Both the position numbers and the translations under genes were made by a program. A stretch of DNA of 64,000 bases from Megamerina dolium (Eukaryota; Arthropoda; Insecta; Diptera; Megamerinidae): contig OY978527.1 of assembly GCA_963854835.1 (NCBI GenBank), positions 44,156,040 to 44,220,039 of the forward strand, written 5' to 3'. Each line of letters begins with the position of its first letter. The first letter of the stretch is position 1. Below the pieces are notes generated by a model. It worked only from the letters and a program-made list of their open reading frames with translations, searched no databases and was not told where the DNA came from. Below, piece after piece: positions 35,021 to 47,135 of the stretch.

Positions 35021-36968
35021 TCAATAAATATTAATTTTATTTGATTTGAATTTATACACAAATTTTGATAACACCTCTAAGATGAAAACCAAAGCAGCAC
35101 AACATAGACCACAAGAAGCAATTACGAATATGACATATAATTGCTTCAAATCGAACCATTCATCGTGATTGTTTTGATCGCTGTTTACATATTCCAAATT
35201 TAGTTCGTTCTCCACCCACATCTCAATAAGGCCTACAGCACGCATCCACAAAATCTCCTCATCAAATCGGCTTATTAGATACGAATGTTTGCTTAAATAT
35301 ATTGTAGTTTGAAGGTTGACAAGTTTTTCGGGTAGAATTTTTAAAATGCCCGACTTTTTCTCCTCCTTAATATAATATCGAAGTAAATCATAAGCCAAAG
35401 TAGCTGCCACATCTTTGCGTGACACTTCTTCAATATACTCTACAGCGGCTGTTTCAGATATTTTATCTAAAACTTTACTTTTCGCATTCTTAACTGTAAA
35501 TGATGTTTCCAACGTATCATACAATGTTCGGCTCATTACAATGGTATTATTTTTTTTTAAAAGCTCATCAAATGTGTTAGGTACATAATTAATAACATGA
35601 GAACGTATCAAATGGAAAAGAAGTGCTTGATAAATTGTTCGTATTATCAATGTCAAGAACATCCAATTGACGCACAAATATCGTGTACCGTTTCGTAGGG
35701 GCATTTGAGTAGCAGGCAATCCTACCATCATACGATAAACATTCAAATAGGAATACTTCAATCCATACTTCGAAAACGGTGGCAAATAGAATAAAGACAG
35801 TATTATCAGAATTATTAAACTCATGGTCAGAAATAGAAACCATGTATCCGTTTTAAAGGGATATCGTAAAACGTCCAGCGATGTAAGTTTAAATGCAGAT
35901 TTCAGCATAACAAAGCATACTGGCGTTTGATAGTAGTTCATTGTGTAAGATGCAGCATTACTTCTTTCCAATGTGTAGCGAAATCCGCCGATACTAATAT
36001 CCACAGTACGACTAAGCAACTAAAGAATGCATTCATTGAATTTGAGATAATAGAAAATACTTTCACTGTAGGTTACCATTCCCATAGCTCCATTAAAAGT
36101 GCCACCAATACGTATTCCTCGCTGTTCATTATTCGGAGGTACTATAATCTGAACCGTAAAATTCAATCGTTGTGCAAGTTCTCTTAATAATTGGCCTTCA
36201 AATCCGCCCGCTATACGACTTGTACCATTTTCATCGGTTTTAAGATGTAGGAAGGGTGGTATATCCCAAGTTGCTACTCTTAAAGTGCAACCGTGTAAGT
36301 TTTTCAATTTTTTTGGAAAGAGATCGTTTACCAACAGTGCTGAACCATTAAATTGATTAACTAGCTTTGGCACCATTTTTCCACAATATTCTGCCGTAAA
36401 GGGGAAGTACGTATACACTAGAACTTCTCCTTCCTTTGTTTGAACAGCAACATTACAATTGATTATATAATGAGACCAACAATATTCCAAAATTTTATGC
36501 GTTTCTTCAACAACAATTTGATCACTGCATTGAAGGAATATATGGTAAAACTCGTTGTAGTTATACTGAGCGGTATATGATATGACATCAATTTCCCTGC
36601 AAAATTATAGTGGTAATTCGAAAGATCCTCTAATATAGCAATCATACTTACAAAAATGATTTGAATGAATCGACCATTAGTAGATTATAATGTCGCTTTC
36701 CAGGAACATATATTCCTCCATCTTTTGGTATAACTACAATTTGTACAAAAGGCATTCCCCATGTACGAAAAAGCCTACTCAACACATCGTTGTAGACATT
36801 ACATGCATGACTGTTGCGACAACAAAGGGTAAGTACAAATGATGGTGCCCACTGTAGGAAATAATTATAAATCACATATGAAATTGATTTCGCAATCATC
36901 ATATTCATATGATCGTCTTGTTTCCCAGATCTACCGATATAGTCATTAAACAATACAGTGATATTCAT
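35021..36968 (-). CDS. IR-G: divergent ionotropic receptor, intact
   Basis: Exons 36,968-36,652, 36,596-36,077 and 36,019-35,021 on the minus strand give 611 residues. The start MNITVLFNDYIG matches the MNTT start of the sisters. The frame is open further upstream to 37,064 (NIFVFCLCRGGAKVLIK before MNI), but that part includes the conserved non-coding motif GTCGTGGAGGTGC and has no counterpart in the sisters, so I do not include it. S1 has GGFEGQLLRELAQRLNFTV and VPPNNEQRG; exon 3 opens LLSRTVDISIGGFRYT, with M1 in TWFLFLTMSLIILIIL and a lysine/asparagine-rich tail after the last helix. Intact; subfamily of E and F. Confidence 0.92.
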
Positions 36969-37448
36969 TTTGATTAGCACTTTGGCACCTCCACGACACA
37001 AGCAGAATACAAAGATATTCGATGATGGATGGTAATTCAATATATACCTAAGAATTCTTAACAATCGTATATGTATTTAATTTAATAAATTACCCTTTCA
37101 ATATAGCAAAGTCAAATAAATGTGTCAAAAGTTAATTACTGGATTATTTAAACATAACATTTTTTTTTCAATTAGTAGAGAATGGACTAGAGAAACAAAT
37201 CAATATATTTATTTACTTATGAAAGTATTCCTTGAATTAAGAATTTCTAATATTTTATATCATTATTTATACAATTATATATTCTAATGAGGGTAGTTTA
37301 CTATCTCCAAACTTCATCAATACATCATTACGGTGAAAATAATATGTGTTATGGAATAATATAATTAAAAGTATTCTATTATATCTTTGACTACTTTCAC
37401 TACTATCAAAAATGTCAGAATTTAGCTGTTCAAACCTAATGTAACATA
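36969..37448. other. Upstream of IR-G, no gene
   Basis: It contains the conserved upstream motif at 36,986-36,996. The rest is AT-rich and ends at the TA of a mariner element. Confidence 0.5.
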
Positions 37449-38396
37449 CGAGGGCGGTCTCAGAACTACCCGACCTGACCTTATAAAACATATGATTCAA
37501 GTTTCAAGGCGCCACGTTGTGTAGTATACTTTTTTGGAGCCATTGAAAGTTAACAACCTCAGTGAATTTGCCACTGTTATGCAATTCAATACTTTCATTT
37601 GAAAGGTCTCAGTTCAACGAATATTAAAGCCGAACTAAGTTCTACTCTGGGGGAGTCTGCTCCTTCGGTTACGATCATAAAATATTGGGTGGCATAGTTT
37701 AAACGAGGTCGTACGAGCTGTCAATACGAACGTCGTAGTGGCCGACCAATTGAGGTGGCCACGCCAGAAACGGTTAAGAAAATCCACAAAATGTTATTGG
37801 ATGATCTTCGGCTGAAGCGTAAGTGCGTGAGCTAGGTGAAGCAGGCTAGGTGAGCAGGCATTTCAAAAAGTGCTATACATCGTACATTTACCGAAAATTT
37901 GGAGATGAAAAAGCTGTGTGCAAGATGGGTGCCGTGTTTGCTTACAATAGAATAAAAACGACGGCGTGAAGATATTTCTATAGAGTGTTTGGCGATGTTT
38001 CACAGTAATAAAGCAGAGTTTTTGCGTCGATTCGTAAACATGGATGAGACATGGGTCCACCACTTCACACCTTAGACAAAGGAGCAGTCACAACAGTGGA
38101 CTGAAAGGGGAGAATCGTGTCCAAAGAAGGCGAAGGCAGTTCCATCTGCAGGCAAGGTTATGGCGTCAGTTTTTAGCTGATAGAAGATTTGTTCCCAATG
38201 AAGAGATGGAGTCTGCGGTAGATAGCTATTTTAATGAGCTAGACAGTTCATACTATAAACAAGGTATCGAAGCCCCAGAATATCGCTGGGAAAAGCGTAT
38301 AGAGCTAAAAGAAGATTATGTCGAAAAATAAAAACAATTTTTCCTAAATTTGTTGTGTTTTCTTTCTTAGGTTGGGCAGTTCTGGGACCTCCCTCG
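37449..38396 (+). mobile_element. mariner transposon with intact terminal inverted repeats, internally deleted
   Basis: The ends are inverted repeats of about 30 bp (left CGAGGGCGGTCTCAGAACTA; the right end is its near-complement at 38,367-38,396), each beside a TA. The plus strand carries mariner transposase pieces: an HTH with SVTIIKYWVA and SGRPIEVATPETVKKIHKML, then ENLEMKKLCARWVPCLLTIE, then the first catalytic motif MDETWVHHF (38,040). The reading jumps from GKVMASVF directly to the C-terminal RRFVPNEEMESAVDSYFNEL and EYRWEKRIELKEDYVEK, so the second and third catalytic aspartates are deleted. Several stops precede. It is a dead copy with ends that could still be recognised. Confidence 0.9.
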
Positions 38397-39773
38397 TAAG
38401 GGGAGGTCCCATAAGTAACGGTTGTAGATTTACGATAAATGAATCCAAATTTACTAATATTGTGGGCAAAGGCTGAAAGATTTCTGAGCTAAGAGACGGG
38501 CTCCATTGAAATTGGCTCAAATAGCTCAACCATCCCAACTTGTTTAATAATTCATATCAGACAATAGTTTCTAATATATGTATTTAGATTGAAACTTCAA
38601 TGTGTAAAAATCATACTACTAGTATACTATTTCATATGATTTACACACCAAGTCGCACCATAACGCGGTCTAGAACGACTGAAATTTTCTTTTTTCAATC
38701 AACGAACAAGTTAGCTCATCAATCAACGTTAACAAAATTAAACGATTAAACGATTAAAATCTTCAGCTCATGTGTCATTTTCACTGTCGAATGTCAGCAG
38801 CTAGTGGTTTTATCTGATGATCTAGTATTTTATTACAATTTTTTATGTAATAACATAGATATGTAATTAAATCTCGCTCTCAACTTGCCACGGCAATTAG
38901 TTTCAAAATATTTATATTAAATGGTGTAGGCACAGTAATGCGTGGTATCGCCGATATGATGCGCATGGTCAACACAAATGACAATTCTTCTGTGTACATG
39001 AGGACAGTTTGTAATTTGTTGTAATATTCGAATACAATTAGTCCTACGGAAAGCACAATAATAACTCAATGAAAATAATATCGAGCGCTAATAGGTTAAT
39101 TTTCGTTAAAGAAAGTTCTTTCGTTTTTTTCACACAAATTCAAAGGTGTTGTTCATTTATGAGCAGTAAAATTTATGCAGAACACTTTATAACACTGCCT
39201 TCTATAAATGTATTCCATATTGAAAAAAAAGTGATTGAGGTACAAATTTTATTTACTGGGCTCTAGACAGCATTTTCAAATCGTGTGTAAGCAAAACGTC
39301 GGCTATATTAACGAATTGTTTCGAGTTTTTAGGCAATTAGCTTAACACACGGGTTCGCTTAGATCATAGGGTAAAAATGTCGACTTCCATCTCCACAAGA
39401 TCGGTAATTGCATTGTCGTCGAGAACGTTACAAATTTTTCTCTAAGCTTGTGTCTTGTTTTAAAGTAAAAGTTCAAAATATTACAAAAATTCTAATTTGC
39501 GTTCTACAATTCCAACAATTCTTAGTTTGATTTGAATGTTAAAATATCAGTAGTCAAAGCCGCAAAAATCTCAGAAATTAGAATAGGACATCTCAGAAAA
39601 AAAACCTAATGAACTTTTTCAACAACCCAATACTTCAAACATTGTTCTCTTCCCTTTTAGTTTTACAACATTGCTTCGAACATACTCGTAAGGTAAGATT
39701 TACATAATTTAATTATTTGAATATTATCATTGATTAATTTTTTTAGTGACCATACACACTATGTAAATATATA
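38397..39773. other. 1.4-kb spacer, no gene
   Basis: No coding region I can support on either strand; the longest open readings are short and low in complexity. The sequence is AT-rich. No similarity to the IR intergenic repeat is seen. Confidence 0.45.
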
Positions 39774-40381
39774 CAGGATGATACAAAATAAAAGTGTGTA
39801 ACATTTAACACTCCTCAATCGCTTGGTGTAATTTTTATCTATTGAGTGCAGATTCTTTAGTACCGATTATTCGTTTGAATTGTCGTTTCAACATTTAGTT
39901 AATGGACTATAAACTTTTAAGGCGTTTATAGCACGCTCATCTTGAATAGATCATAAACTATAATCGATTGGAGTATATAATAAAAGTTATTAACGAAAAT
40001 ATGGTCAGAGAAGTTCCGTTGACCAGCTTCTGTCATTTTAATTGAGCTACATCAAATAGATTCTTATCGACAAAGGCTAGCTCTCTCTGTCTCTCGAGGC
40101 AGAAATACGACTTCCAAATGCACTGCACAGTTTTCCTTCGGAACCTTTTGTAGTTTGTGAACGATGAAGCTTGTACAGAGTTATTCTCGTTGAACTGTCT
40201 TGTCTGTTTTTAGACAATCTGGCACCTTAAAAAATATTTAAACGCACGAGAAAGCAACAAATGAAAATATGCTAGTTGCTGGGTGCTAGTATACAAGTGC
40301 AAGTTCCATAATTGCGAAAAACTAATTACCGTTATTTTTCACCATACTTAATGTTGCATATAATTATTTTTTATCACCCTG
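39774..40381. mobile_element. Candidate MITE of the Tc1/mariner type
   Basis: About 608 bp bounded by an imperfect inverted repeat: CAGGATGATACAAAATAA at the left and, read inward from the right, CAGGGTGATAAAAAATAA, both next to TA. There is no coding sequence inside. The terminal sequence resembles that of the copies at 722-1,780 and 29,524 (CAGGGT.ATTTTTTAG), so it may be a deletion derivative of a related family. Short inverted repeats can arise by chance, so the call is moderate. Confidence 0.55.
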
Positions 40382-40613
40382 TACGTAGATACGCACATAT
40401 AGTTCATATAACATATGTACCTGTGTATAATAAATTTACAATTTTCAGTGCAGACAATGTAACCAAGTCTCATGAGATTTAATCAGCAAGTGTTATATGA
40501 CATGAACAGATATTAATTATTTTTAATATCGCATTACTAGTAGAGAAAAAGTAAAACTAAGAAAAAAAATATTTATAACGTAAATTGTTATGTAGTATCG
40601 CGGTGTGGAAAAT

Positions 40614-42650
40614 ATGAATTCGGAAAAATTGTTCAATTTTAAACCGAATACAATGATTACTACGAATTACCAGAATCAATCGCTCAATACGAATGGATTA
40701 ATTGTTAAATCGTTACAATTTGTCATCCAGGAATTCTTCCTAAAACAAGCTACATCTTTTGTGATAACATTATCATGTTGCGACGAATACTCATTGAACT
40801 TTTTCAATTTCATTCTGGATCAATTGATACTGAATGCAAGCCAATTAATGATAATGCAACTTGTACTGATATACAATGGTAAACCACAATATGTTGAAGG
40901 AAGACGATACTATAATTTATATATGGTGGATTCATTTCAAGCATTCTTGTGAGTTTGCCGTATCATATTTATATTTGGTCATCAAAATTATGAATAACTC
41001 ACATTTTCAGAAATGCTAACGCTCACAATTATTCATCCAACTATAATATCAATGAATACTACTATATTTTACTTCAACAGCGTAATGGATTTCCGATGAA
41101 CGATATACAAAATATACTCAATTATTGCTGGCAACATTACTTGCTCAACTGCAATGTGCAGGTGCAAAACAATCAGGATGAAATAGTCATCTACACATAC
41201 TTTCCATTTGGATCGCAACAATGCAGACAAGTTCATCCAACGATTATTAATAAGTTTGTTAACGGACGCATGTTGAAGCCCACGATTTTCCCTAGAAAAT
41301 TAACGAATTTTAATCGTTGTCCATTGCGTATTGCTACTTGGCACAGTCCACCATTTATGAAATTAGTTACATCACCAGATGGCAATGTTAGTATTGGTGG
41401 ATTCGAGGGTCAGCTAATAAAAGAACTTGCCCTAAAGTTAAATTTCACTATTGAAGTTATTAAATTGATGGATTCGAATATGATGCGCATCGCAAATAAA
41501 CTTACTATAGGCGATTTAATTAAAATTGCACTGCAAAAAGTGGGTATATATGAAATCTAGTTTATGGCATTCTTAAAATATTTCTATTCTTTTCGTTATT
41601 TAGCTTAAAACACACGACGCAGATATGACCCTGGGATATTTACGTGAAAACATAGAACGAAATCGAGTGGTAACATCACTTTTCGCACATTATCAGGTTT
41701 TGCAGATTCTCAGCGTAGTACGGAATGTAGGAACGTATAACACAATGGATATTCTGGCATTTCCATTCGAACGTGTTGTTTGGTTCATCACATTTTCCAC
41801 ACTAATAATCGGTGCAACGGGCCTATATTTGTATAATCGTTTCAACAACTTGTCATCACCCGTACTTAACTTTGTCGGTATTGTATTTGGTGTGCCAATA
41901 TCTAGACAGATGCACAAGTGTATTGATCGTTTCCTTTATATGAATTGGATTTTATATTGTTTAATACTACGTACCGTATACACAGCATTATTATACGATC
42001 TCTTTCGCAGAAACTTATATCGAAAGCCACCAGATACACTTGCTGACTTATTAGATGAAAATTACACTATAATACTAAACAAAGATGCTTTCGCTGGCAT
42101 TAAATCCATAACACAGTTTAGAGATCAACATTTACGAATGCAAATAATCGACACCATTAAAGAGGTGGCTGCATTCAGTTATTTGGAACAAAATCTCAAT
42201 CACAAATTAGCTGCAATGGGTGCAAAAGATATTCTAATCTATTATGGACGTAAAAATCATAAACCTGGTATATTTCATATACTAAGAGAAGTGATTATGA
42301 ATCAACAATTGACTATCTATTTAACAAAGCATTCATTTCTAATCGATCAAATGAACGAATGCTTACAGTGGATACATGCAGCTGGTCTAATAAATAGTTG
42401 GTTAGACTCAGAGTTGGATGTTCGTTATTTTCAGAGCACTCATTTGGAAGAGCAAAAATTCATCGGTCAAATGGAATTGAATGGTGTCTACTGCATATGT
42501 GGTGGTTTACTGCTGTTCGCATTTGTTGTATTGTTATTGGAGATATTTACGCAAAACATACGTAAGAAGCTATCCGGATATTCCATTAATGGAACTTTCT
42601 TTGTCAACGCCATTGTTAACCATTTTCGTCATAATCAAGAGCAGAGGTAA
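40614..42650 (+). CDS. IR-H: divergent ionotropic receptor, intact
   Basis: Exons 40,614-40,948, 41,011-41,539 and 41,604-42,650 on the plus strand give 636 residues. Intron 1 is GTGAGT...TTTTCAG in phase 2. For intron 2 the donor GTGGGT at 41,540 gives the phase-0 junction ALQK-LKTHDADMTLGYL seen in the paralogues, while the next GT would cause a stop. A TATA-like TATTTATAA lies at 40,570-40,578, about 40 bp upstream of the ATG. S1 has GGFEGQLIKELALKLNFTI; exon 3 carries M1 (VWFITFSTLIIGATGLYL), pore loop, M2 (LRTVYTALLYDLFRRN), S2 and a last helix (YCICGGLLLFAFVVLLLEIF), followed by a tail longer than in the minus-strand genes. There is no N-terminal signal peptide. It is the first plus-strand IR of the array. 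Confidence 0.9.
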
Positions 42651-44023
42651 ATAAAATATATTTTTAGGGTGTACGATATTATGAAACTCATAAATTATAT
42701 TCATATAACATATGTACCTCTGAGAGAATGAAGAGAATCGAGAATCGAGCTGTGTCGAATTCAGCAAAAACAAAGAAAATCAATGTAAATAAATTTCGGA
42801 ATCTAATAAATAAAATCTTCGGAATCTACACAATATTAAAAAAAAATTCCAATATTTCGTAAAATTACTTTTTGGGTAATGCTCTAAAATTGGCACCAAA
42901 TTTTCCATGCGTAAAATATATCTATCATTTTGTTGCATACACGAGATTCTGAAAATAGGTAAAAAAATTTATAAATACGTATCCTCGCGATCAGCTGTAA
43001 CATGTCAGAATTACAAAATAGATTTTCTCAAAATCGCTATTTACTTTATTGTCCTATAATTAACTTATCCACAATCCTTCTCCAAATCAATAAACCATTA
43101 AATAAAATAATGCTTATGTTAGCATTAATCGGTTTTATTGTAGAAATATTACAAGCAAGTATGAGTAATTAAATTGGAATATTTTATATCAATTTTTACT
43201 TCAAATACACAATGTCATAAAATACAAAAACATTTATTAACTTGCCAAGCGTCAGAGTAAGTACATATTGTAGGGCTACTCAATAAAAAACTACTCAATA
43301 AATAAAAATCAGCGTAAATACGTTTCAAACTCCAAATTTTTATTTTTATTATGTTTTATGCAATGATTAAAATGACTAATTTTAGGCTCCCCAGAAGTTG
43401 TAAGGTCAAAGCGATTCAAGGAGATGTAACAATGTTTACGAGACCAAACAAATCATGTGGACATGAAAACGTGATTAACAACAGATGATAGAAGTTATAT
43501 GATCATGACACTTTATTCCACCTACAACACTTCAATTTCGGGGTAATAGGAGGCATTTGTAAAATCAATATAGTCGATCTCTTTGTAGCATTTCCGATAA
43601 ACATGTAAAATCGTTCCGACTTTCAGAAATCCTTTCTCATCTTTGTGCTTGGAATCATCTCTAAAATATAATTCAAGATTTCTAGAAGCAATGACAAATC
43701 TAGTTGTACTGAAAGAACTCTCTCTGTCTCTCTCTCTCTCTCTCTATTTCAATTCAAATTGTAATATCGTCGTGGTGAACATTGAAATGGTTTTAGACTA
43801 TCTCGACGTGCTTCCAGATTTTGTAGGTATATTTGAAATTTATGGTACGCTAGTTTCTATTGTTTGAGTAGATGTCCGACATGCGCCAATACTATTTATA
43901 AGGACTACATTAAATATTAAAAGCCAAATGAGCTTTAGATAGATTTTTATTCGTATGACTATGTAAAATTACATACGAATATTCACAATTCGAGGCTGAT
44001 TTGAATAAAAATGAAAGACTCCA
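42651..44023. other. Spacer between IR-H and IR-J
   Basis: No gene I can support. An AATAAA cluster near 42,800-42,820 could serve IR-H. A weak minus-strand reading around 43,500-43,660 (HVYRKCYKEIDYIDF and neighbours) is not assignable. A CT microsatellite lies at 43,718-43,745. Confidence 0.5.
43718..43745. repeat. (CT)n microsatellite
   Basis: About 14 CT units with one GT interruption. Confidence 0.95.
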
Positions 44024-45983
44024 TTAGAATTTGTTTAAAATTGTTCTCAGCAATAGATATTTAATAGATAAACGTTCGATGAAGAACACCAAGATTCCCA
44101 ATAAATTCGATAATACAATAAATGCCAACGCGCCGAATAAATTCTTAAATTTAAGTGAATGTAATGCAAAATTTTGTGCACTTTGCAAATTTGAATGTTG
44201 ACTGGTAAATGATGGTACATAACGAAAATTAATAAAATCATCGGCAAATTTTTGAATTAAACCAAAACTATTCAAACTCAATAGTATCTCATCGAAAGCA
44301 AATACAAAATATGAACGTTTTGTAAAATAAACACATAAATAATTGTTCACAAGTTTCTCAGGGATCATAAAATATTTGGAATGCTTTTCCAAATGATTTC
44401 GCAAATAGTAAGCCAAATGCTCATTCTTTGTCGGTACAGCGAGTTTACCATTGAAATTATCTAACAATTCGTAAGCTTCTAACGTAGTCAAATTTCGATT
44501 AATCACAATGTCTGTCATTTCTTGGTATTGCTCAAAAAATGGAGATGTTGAAGGATCTGTAATGATTTTATAGCCATGCTCCCGTACTTCCATAAGATTT
44601 TGAGGCATTGGTTTCAGTGGATGATTACGCATAAATTGAAAATAAAAACTCTCATAGCCCAAACGATAAAATATCATTAATATAAGCCACATTGCTATTA
44701 TGAAACGCGTAAAAGGTTTGGAAAGGACTCGAATAAAGGGGGCTAGATATTTGATACATATAAATCGAATCGACCATAAGCACACAAGCAATAACCAAAT
44801 TAATGTTTTGTATGGATAAAATAATACCTCGATTGAGGTATACTCTTCTCCCTTGACAATAAAATACATTTGGCTCTGATAGTAGGGTTGAGTCGAAGCA
44901 AATAAAAACGTCCGATTGGGATAACAAGAACAATCACCAAGACTTACATTACCTCCACCCTCGGCAAGCTGCAAACAAAACAAAAATAACAAATTTTATG
45001 CAAGTGTTTATAGGTGATGTTATATAATACTTGCATATTTATAATCTCCCACAGCACTACCGTTGCTTCTGATAAAGCCAGACCGGTTGGATGAAATTAC
45101 ATCCACAGAAAAGTTTAATTTGTTTGCGATCATTTTAAGCAGAGTACCATGCATGCCACTCAAAGAATCGATACCCTTCTTCATCGGATCGTACGATATG
45201 TATGGCGGTGAGTGAGTTATAACAACTTTCAAGGGGCAACCATTCAAATTTTTATATTTGCGAGGATAAATCATAAAAAACGACTTGATTTCACGGTCTC
45301 CCCGATATATGTGTAAAAGTGTGGCTCGAGTAGAATTGCATCGTCCAAAATTATACGGAAAGTATGTGTAAAATCGTAGTTCATGATTTTTCCCATTTTT
45401 ATATGGTATCATAATATCAGCAATTAACATTCGGAAATCATACAGGAGAACACAAATTTGATTCAATAGTGCTATTGGTAATTTACGATCGTCACCCGGT
45501 AGTAAAAGTATTATCAAAAACATATCCGGATCAGTTGATCTCTTGCGCGGGCGAGTCATTTCAAATATTACTCTATATATATAAACAAATTACATAATGT
45601 AATAGAATGAATAGGTAGAATAAACAATCATACAGAAGAGATTCTAGAGAATCCACAAAAAATAAACGTCTCTGAATATTATAATGATAACCAATCCGTC
45701 CAGGATATCCAACATTTACTGGTACTCCTTCAATGTGTCGCAAGAGCTCGTTAATCGTGGCTCTCATCTCTGTTGCGGCATTTACATTCTTGCCTTCGTA
45801 CATAAACAAATAGTTAGCCTGATAACTACGAAACTCATTATTTATAATCTCGGAAAGACAACTAGCAATGATGTTGCCTCTGAACAATTTTCCTTCATCT
45901 CCTAATATATTGGTAAATGCAATAACACTTTTAAAATGCTGGAAACACACAAGTAATATGATTATATTTTGATGGTATTTCAT
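44024..45983 (-). CDS. IR-J: divergent ionotropic receptor with signal peptide, intact
   Basis: Exons on the minus strand are 45,983-45,634, 45,572-45,035 and 44,968-44,024, giving 610 residues. The start is the ATG of MKYHQNIIILLVCFQHFKSV, which looks like a signal peptide of about 22 residues; an earlier in-frame ATG at 46,076 would spoil it. Intron 2 has no usable GT donor at the expected place; a GC donor, TAT|GCAAGTA, with acceptor TTTGCAG gives the phase-0 junction GDYKY-LAEGGGNVSLG. An alternative GT donor after SNGSA is also in frame but poor. Exon 3 holds M1 (TLIWLLLVCLWSIRF), a short pore region, M2 (WLILMIFYRLGYESF), S2 and a last helix (FGALAFIVLSNLLGILVFFI). Cysteines at GDCSCYP are peculiar to this member. 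It is the most divergent of the array. Confidence 0.87.
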
Positions 45984-46439
45984 GTTCAAGTGTACTTTGA
46001 AAACTAAATACGTATATGTACAGACATTCGAGTAAGAATTATCGAATGCAGCAGCGCGTTTTAAATTTAATTTCATGTTTCATATTTCGACCCCAGAGAC
46101 TCTTAACAAATAATATAGATTGATTTTGAAAATGCTGTATTATTTTATTTTACCATTACTGCACTTACGTGATAATTATTTACAATTTTGTCAATACTCA
46201 TTTCTATGATTGAAATGGAAATGGAAATGGAAATGACTCATGCTAGTATCTGCTTAGTTTCAAAGAATGCTTATGTATAAAGCGACTCCGAGCTAGCTTT
46301 AAAAATGTCTCCAGTGTTTTTAGCTTCATCCTGGACTCTCTTCCAAAACGGTGACATCGAAATACTCGATTCAAATAATAATAATTAATACGCGTATATA
46401 TATATTAAGAAATAACTGTGAAGCCAATTAAAGAAACTA
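45984..46439. other. Upstream of IR-J, no gene
   Basis: AT-rich with a short GGAAAT repeat at 46,211-46,240. Nothing else recognised. Confidence 0.5.
46211..46240. repeat. (GGAAAT)n hexanucleotide repeat
   Basis: Four to five tandem GGAAAT units. Confidence 0.9.
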
Positions 46440-46499
46440 TTTTTTCTCCATTAATAGTTGCACCACGTCCAATAGATATTCTCAGACATCTCACCCGTG

Positions 46500-47135
46500 G
46501 CAACTGTCATGTTCATATGCCAGAACAACAACAATAAGAAAGCCGACTTGGGGTTTCAACAAGATAGTGTAATATGCATGCCAAACCATCGATTTGTTGA
46601 AAGAAAGTTTTAATGATAACTTCTTCTTCTTATGCCGATGATCGATTTAGGCCGAACATATAATGCGGCGCCAGTCTTCTCTGTTCTTCGCTTGCTGCTG
46701 CCAATTGGATATTCCAAGCGCCGTAGGTTATCCAACACTTGGTCCTTTTAACGGAGGTTTGGTCTTCCTCTTCTTCTGCATCCTCCAGCGGATCCCGAAT
46801 TAAATACCCTCTTCGCTAAAGTGTCTTCTTAACATTAGTGAAAGCATCATATCAAAAAATGTACCCGTGAATTTGCCTTCAATATCTTGTGATCTGACGC
46901 CGTTGAATTACTTTCTATCCTGTGTGAATTTACACATACCCCAATGTGTCGATAAACCACAATCGATTTCTGCATTAAAAGAACTGCTCGAAAGAGTGCT
47001 TGAAAATTGGACCCATAGAATGGAACATGTAAGAGCCAGTTACGGAAAAGATTTAGAAAAAAATCATTTTCAAACACTAAATATCATAAACCGAAATAAT
47101 GTTTCAAATACAATTTCTGGAAGGTCTTATTGGAT
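46500..47135 (+). mobile_element. Tc1/mariner transposase relic, split by an RTE-like LINE
   Basis: A plus-strand piece near 46,545-46,617 reads DLGFQQDSVICMPNHRFVER, the QQD catalytic region. After an insertion the C-terminal part follows at 46,870-47,070 with SCDLTPLNYFL and LERVLENWTHRMEHVRASYG. It belongs to the same general transposase group as the copies at 722 and 29,524 but is older. Outer ends are not visible. Confidence 0.78.
46618..46850 (-). mobile_element. RTE-like LINE 3' fragment nested in the transposase relic
   Basis: On the minus strand, in mixed frames, it reads EDTLAKRVFNSGSAGGCRRR, GRPNLR and LDNLRRL, then the EDWRR-like end, followed by a (AAG)n tail. This is the C-terminal end of an RTE-type polyprotein, the very part missing from the copy at 14,873-16,770. 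The 5' truncation and simple-repeat tail are usual for LINE insertion. Confidence 0.8.

Noticed and set aside
36969..37064. N-terminal extension of IR-G with a hydrophobic stretch (NIFVFCLCRGG)
   Set aside because: It has no counterpart in the paralogues and overlaps the conserved upstream non-coding motif.
41540..41560. Exon 2 of IR-H read through to its stop as a separate short receptor
   Set aside because: A GT donor at 41,540 and an AG at 41,603 restore the junction seen in every paralogue.
45984..46076. Upstream start codon for IR-J (MKLNLKRAAAFDN)
   Set aside because: It would put about 31 residues before a good signal peptide.
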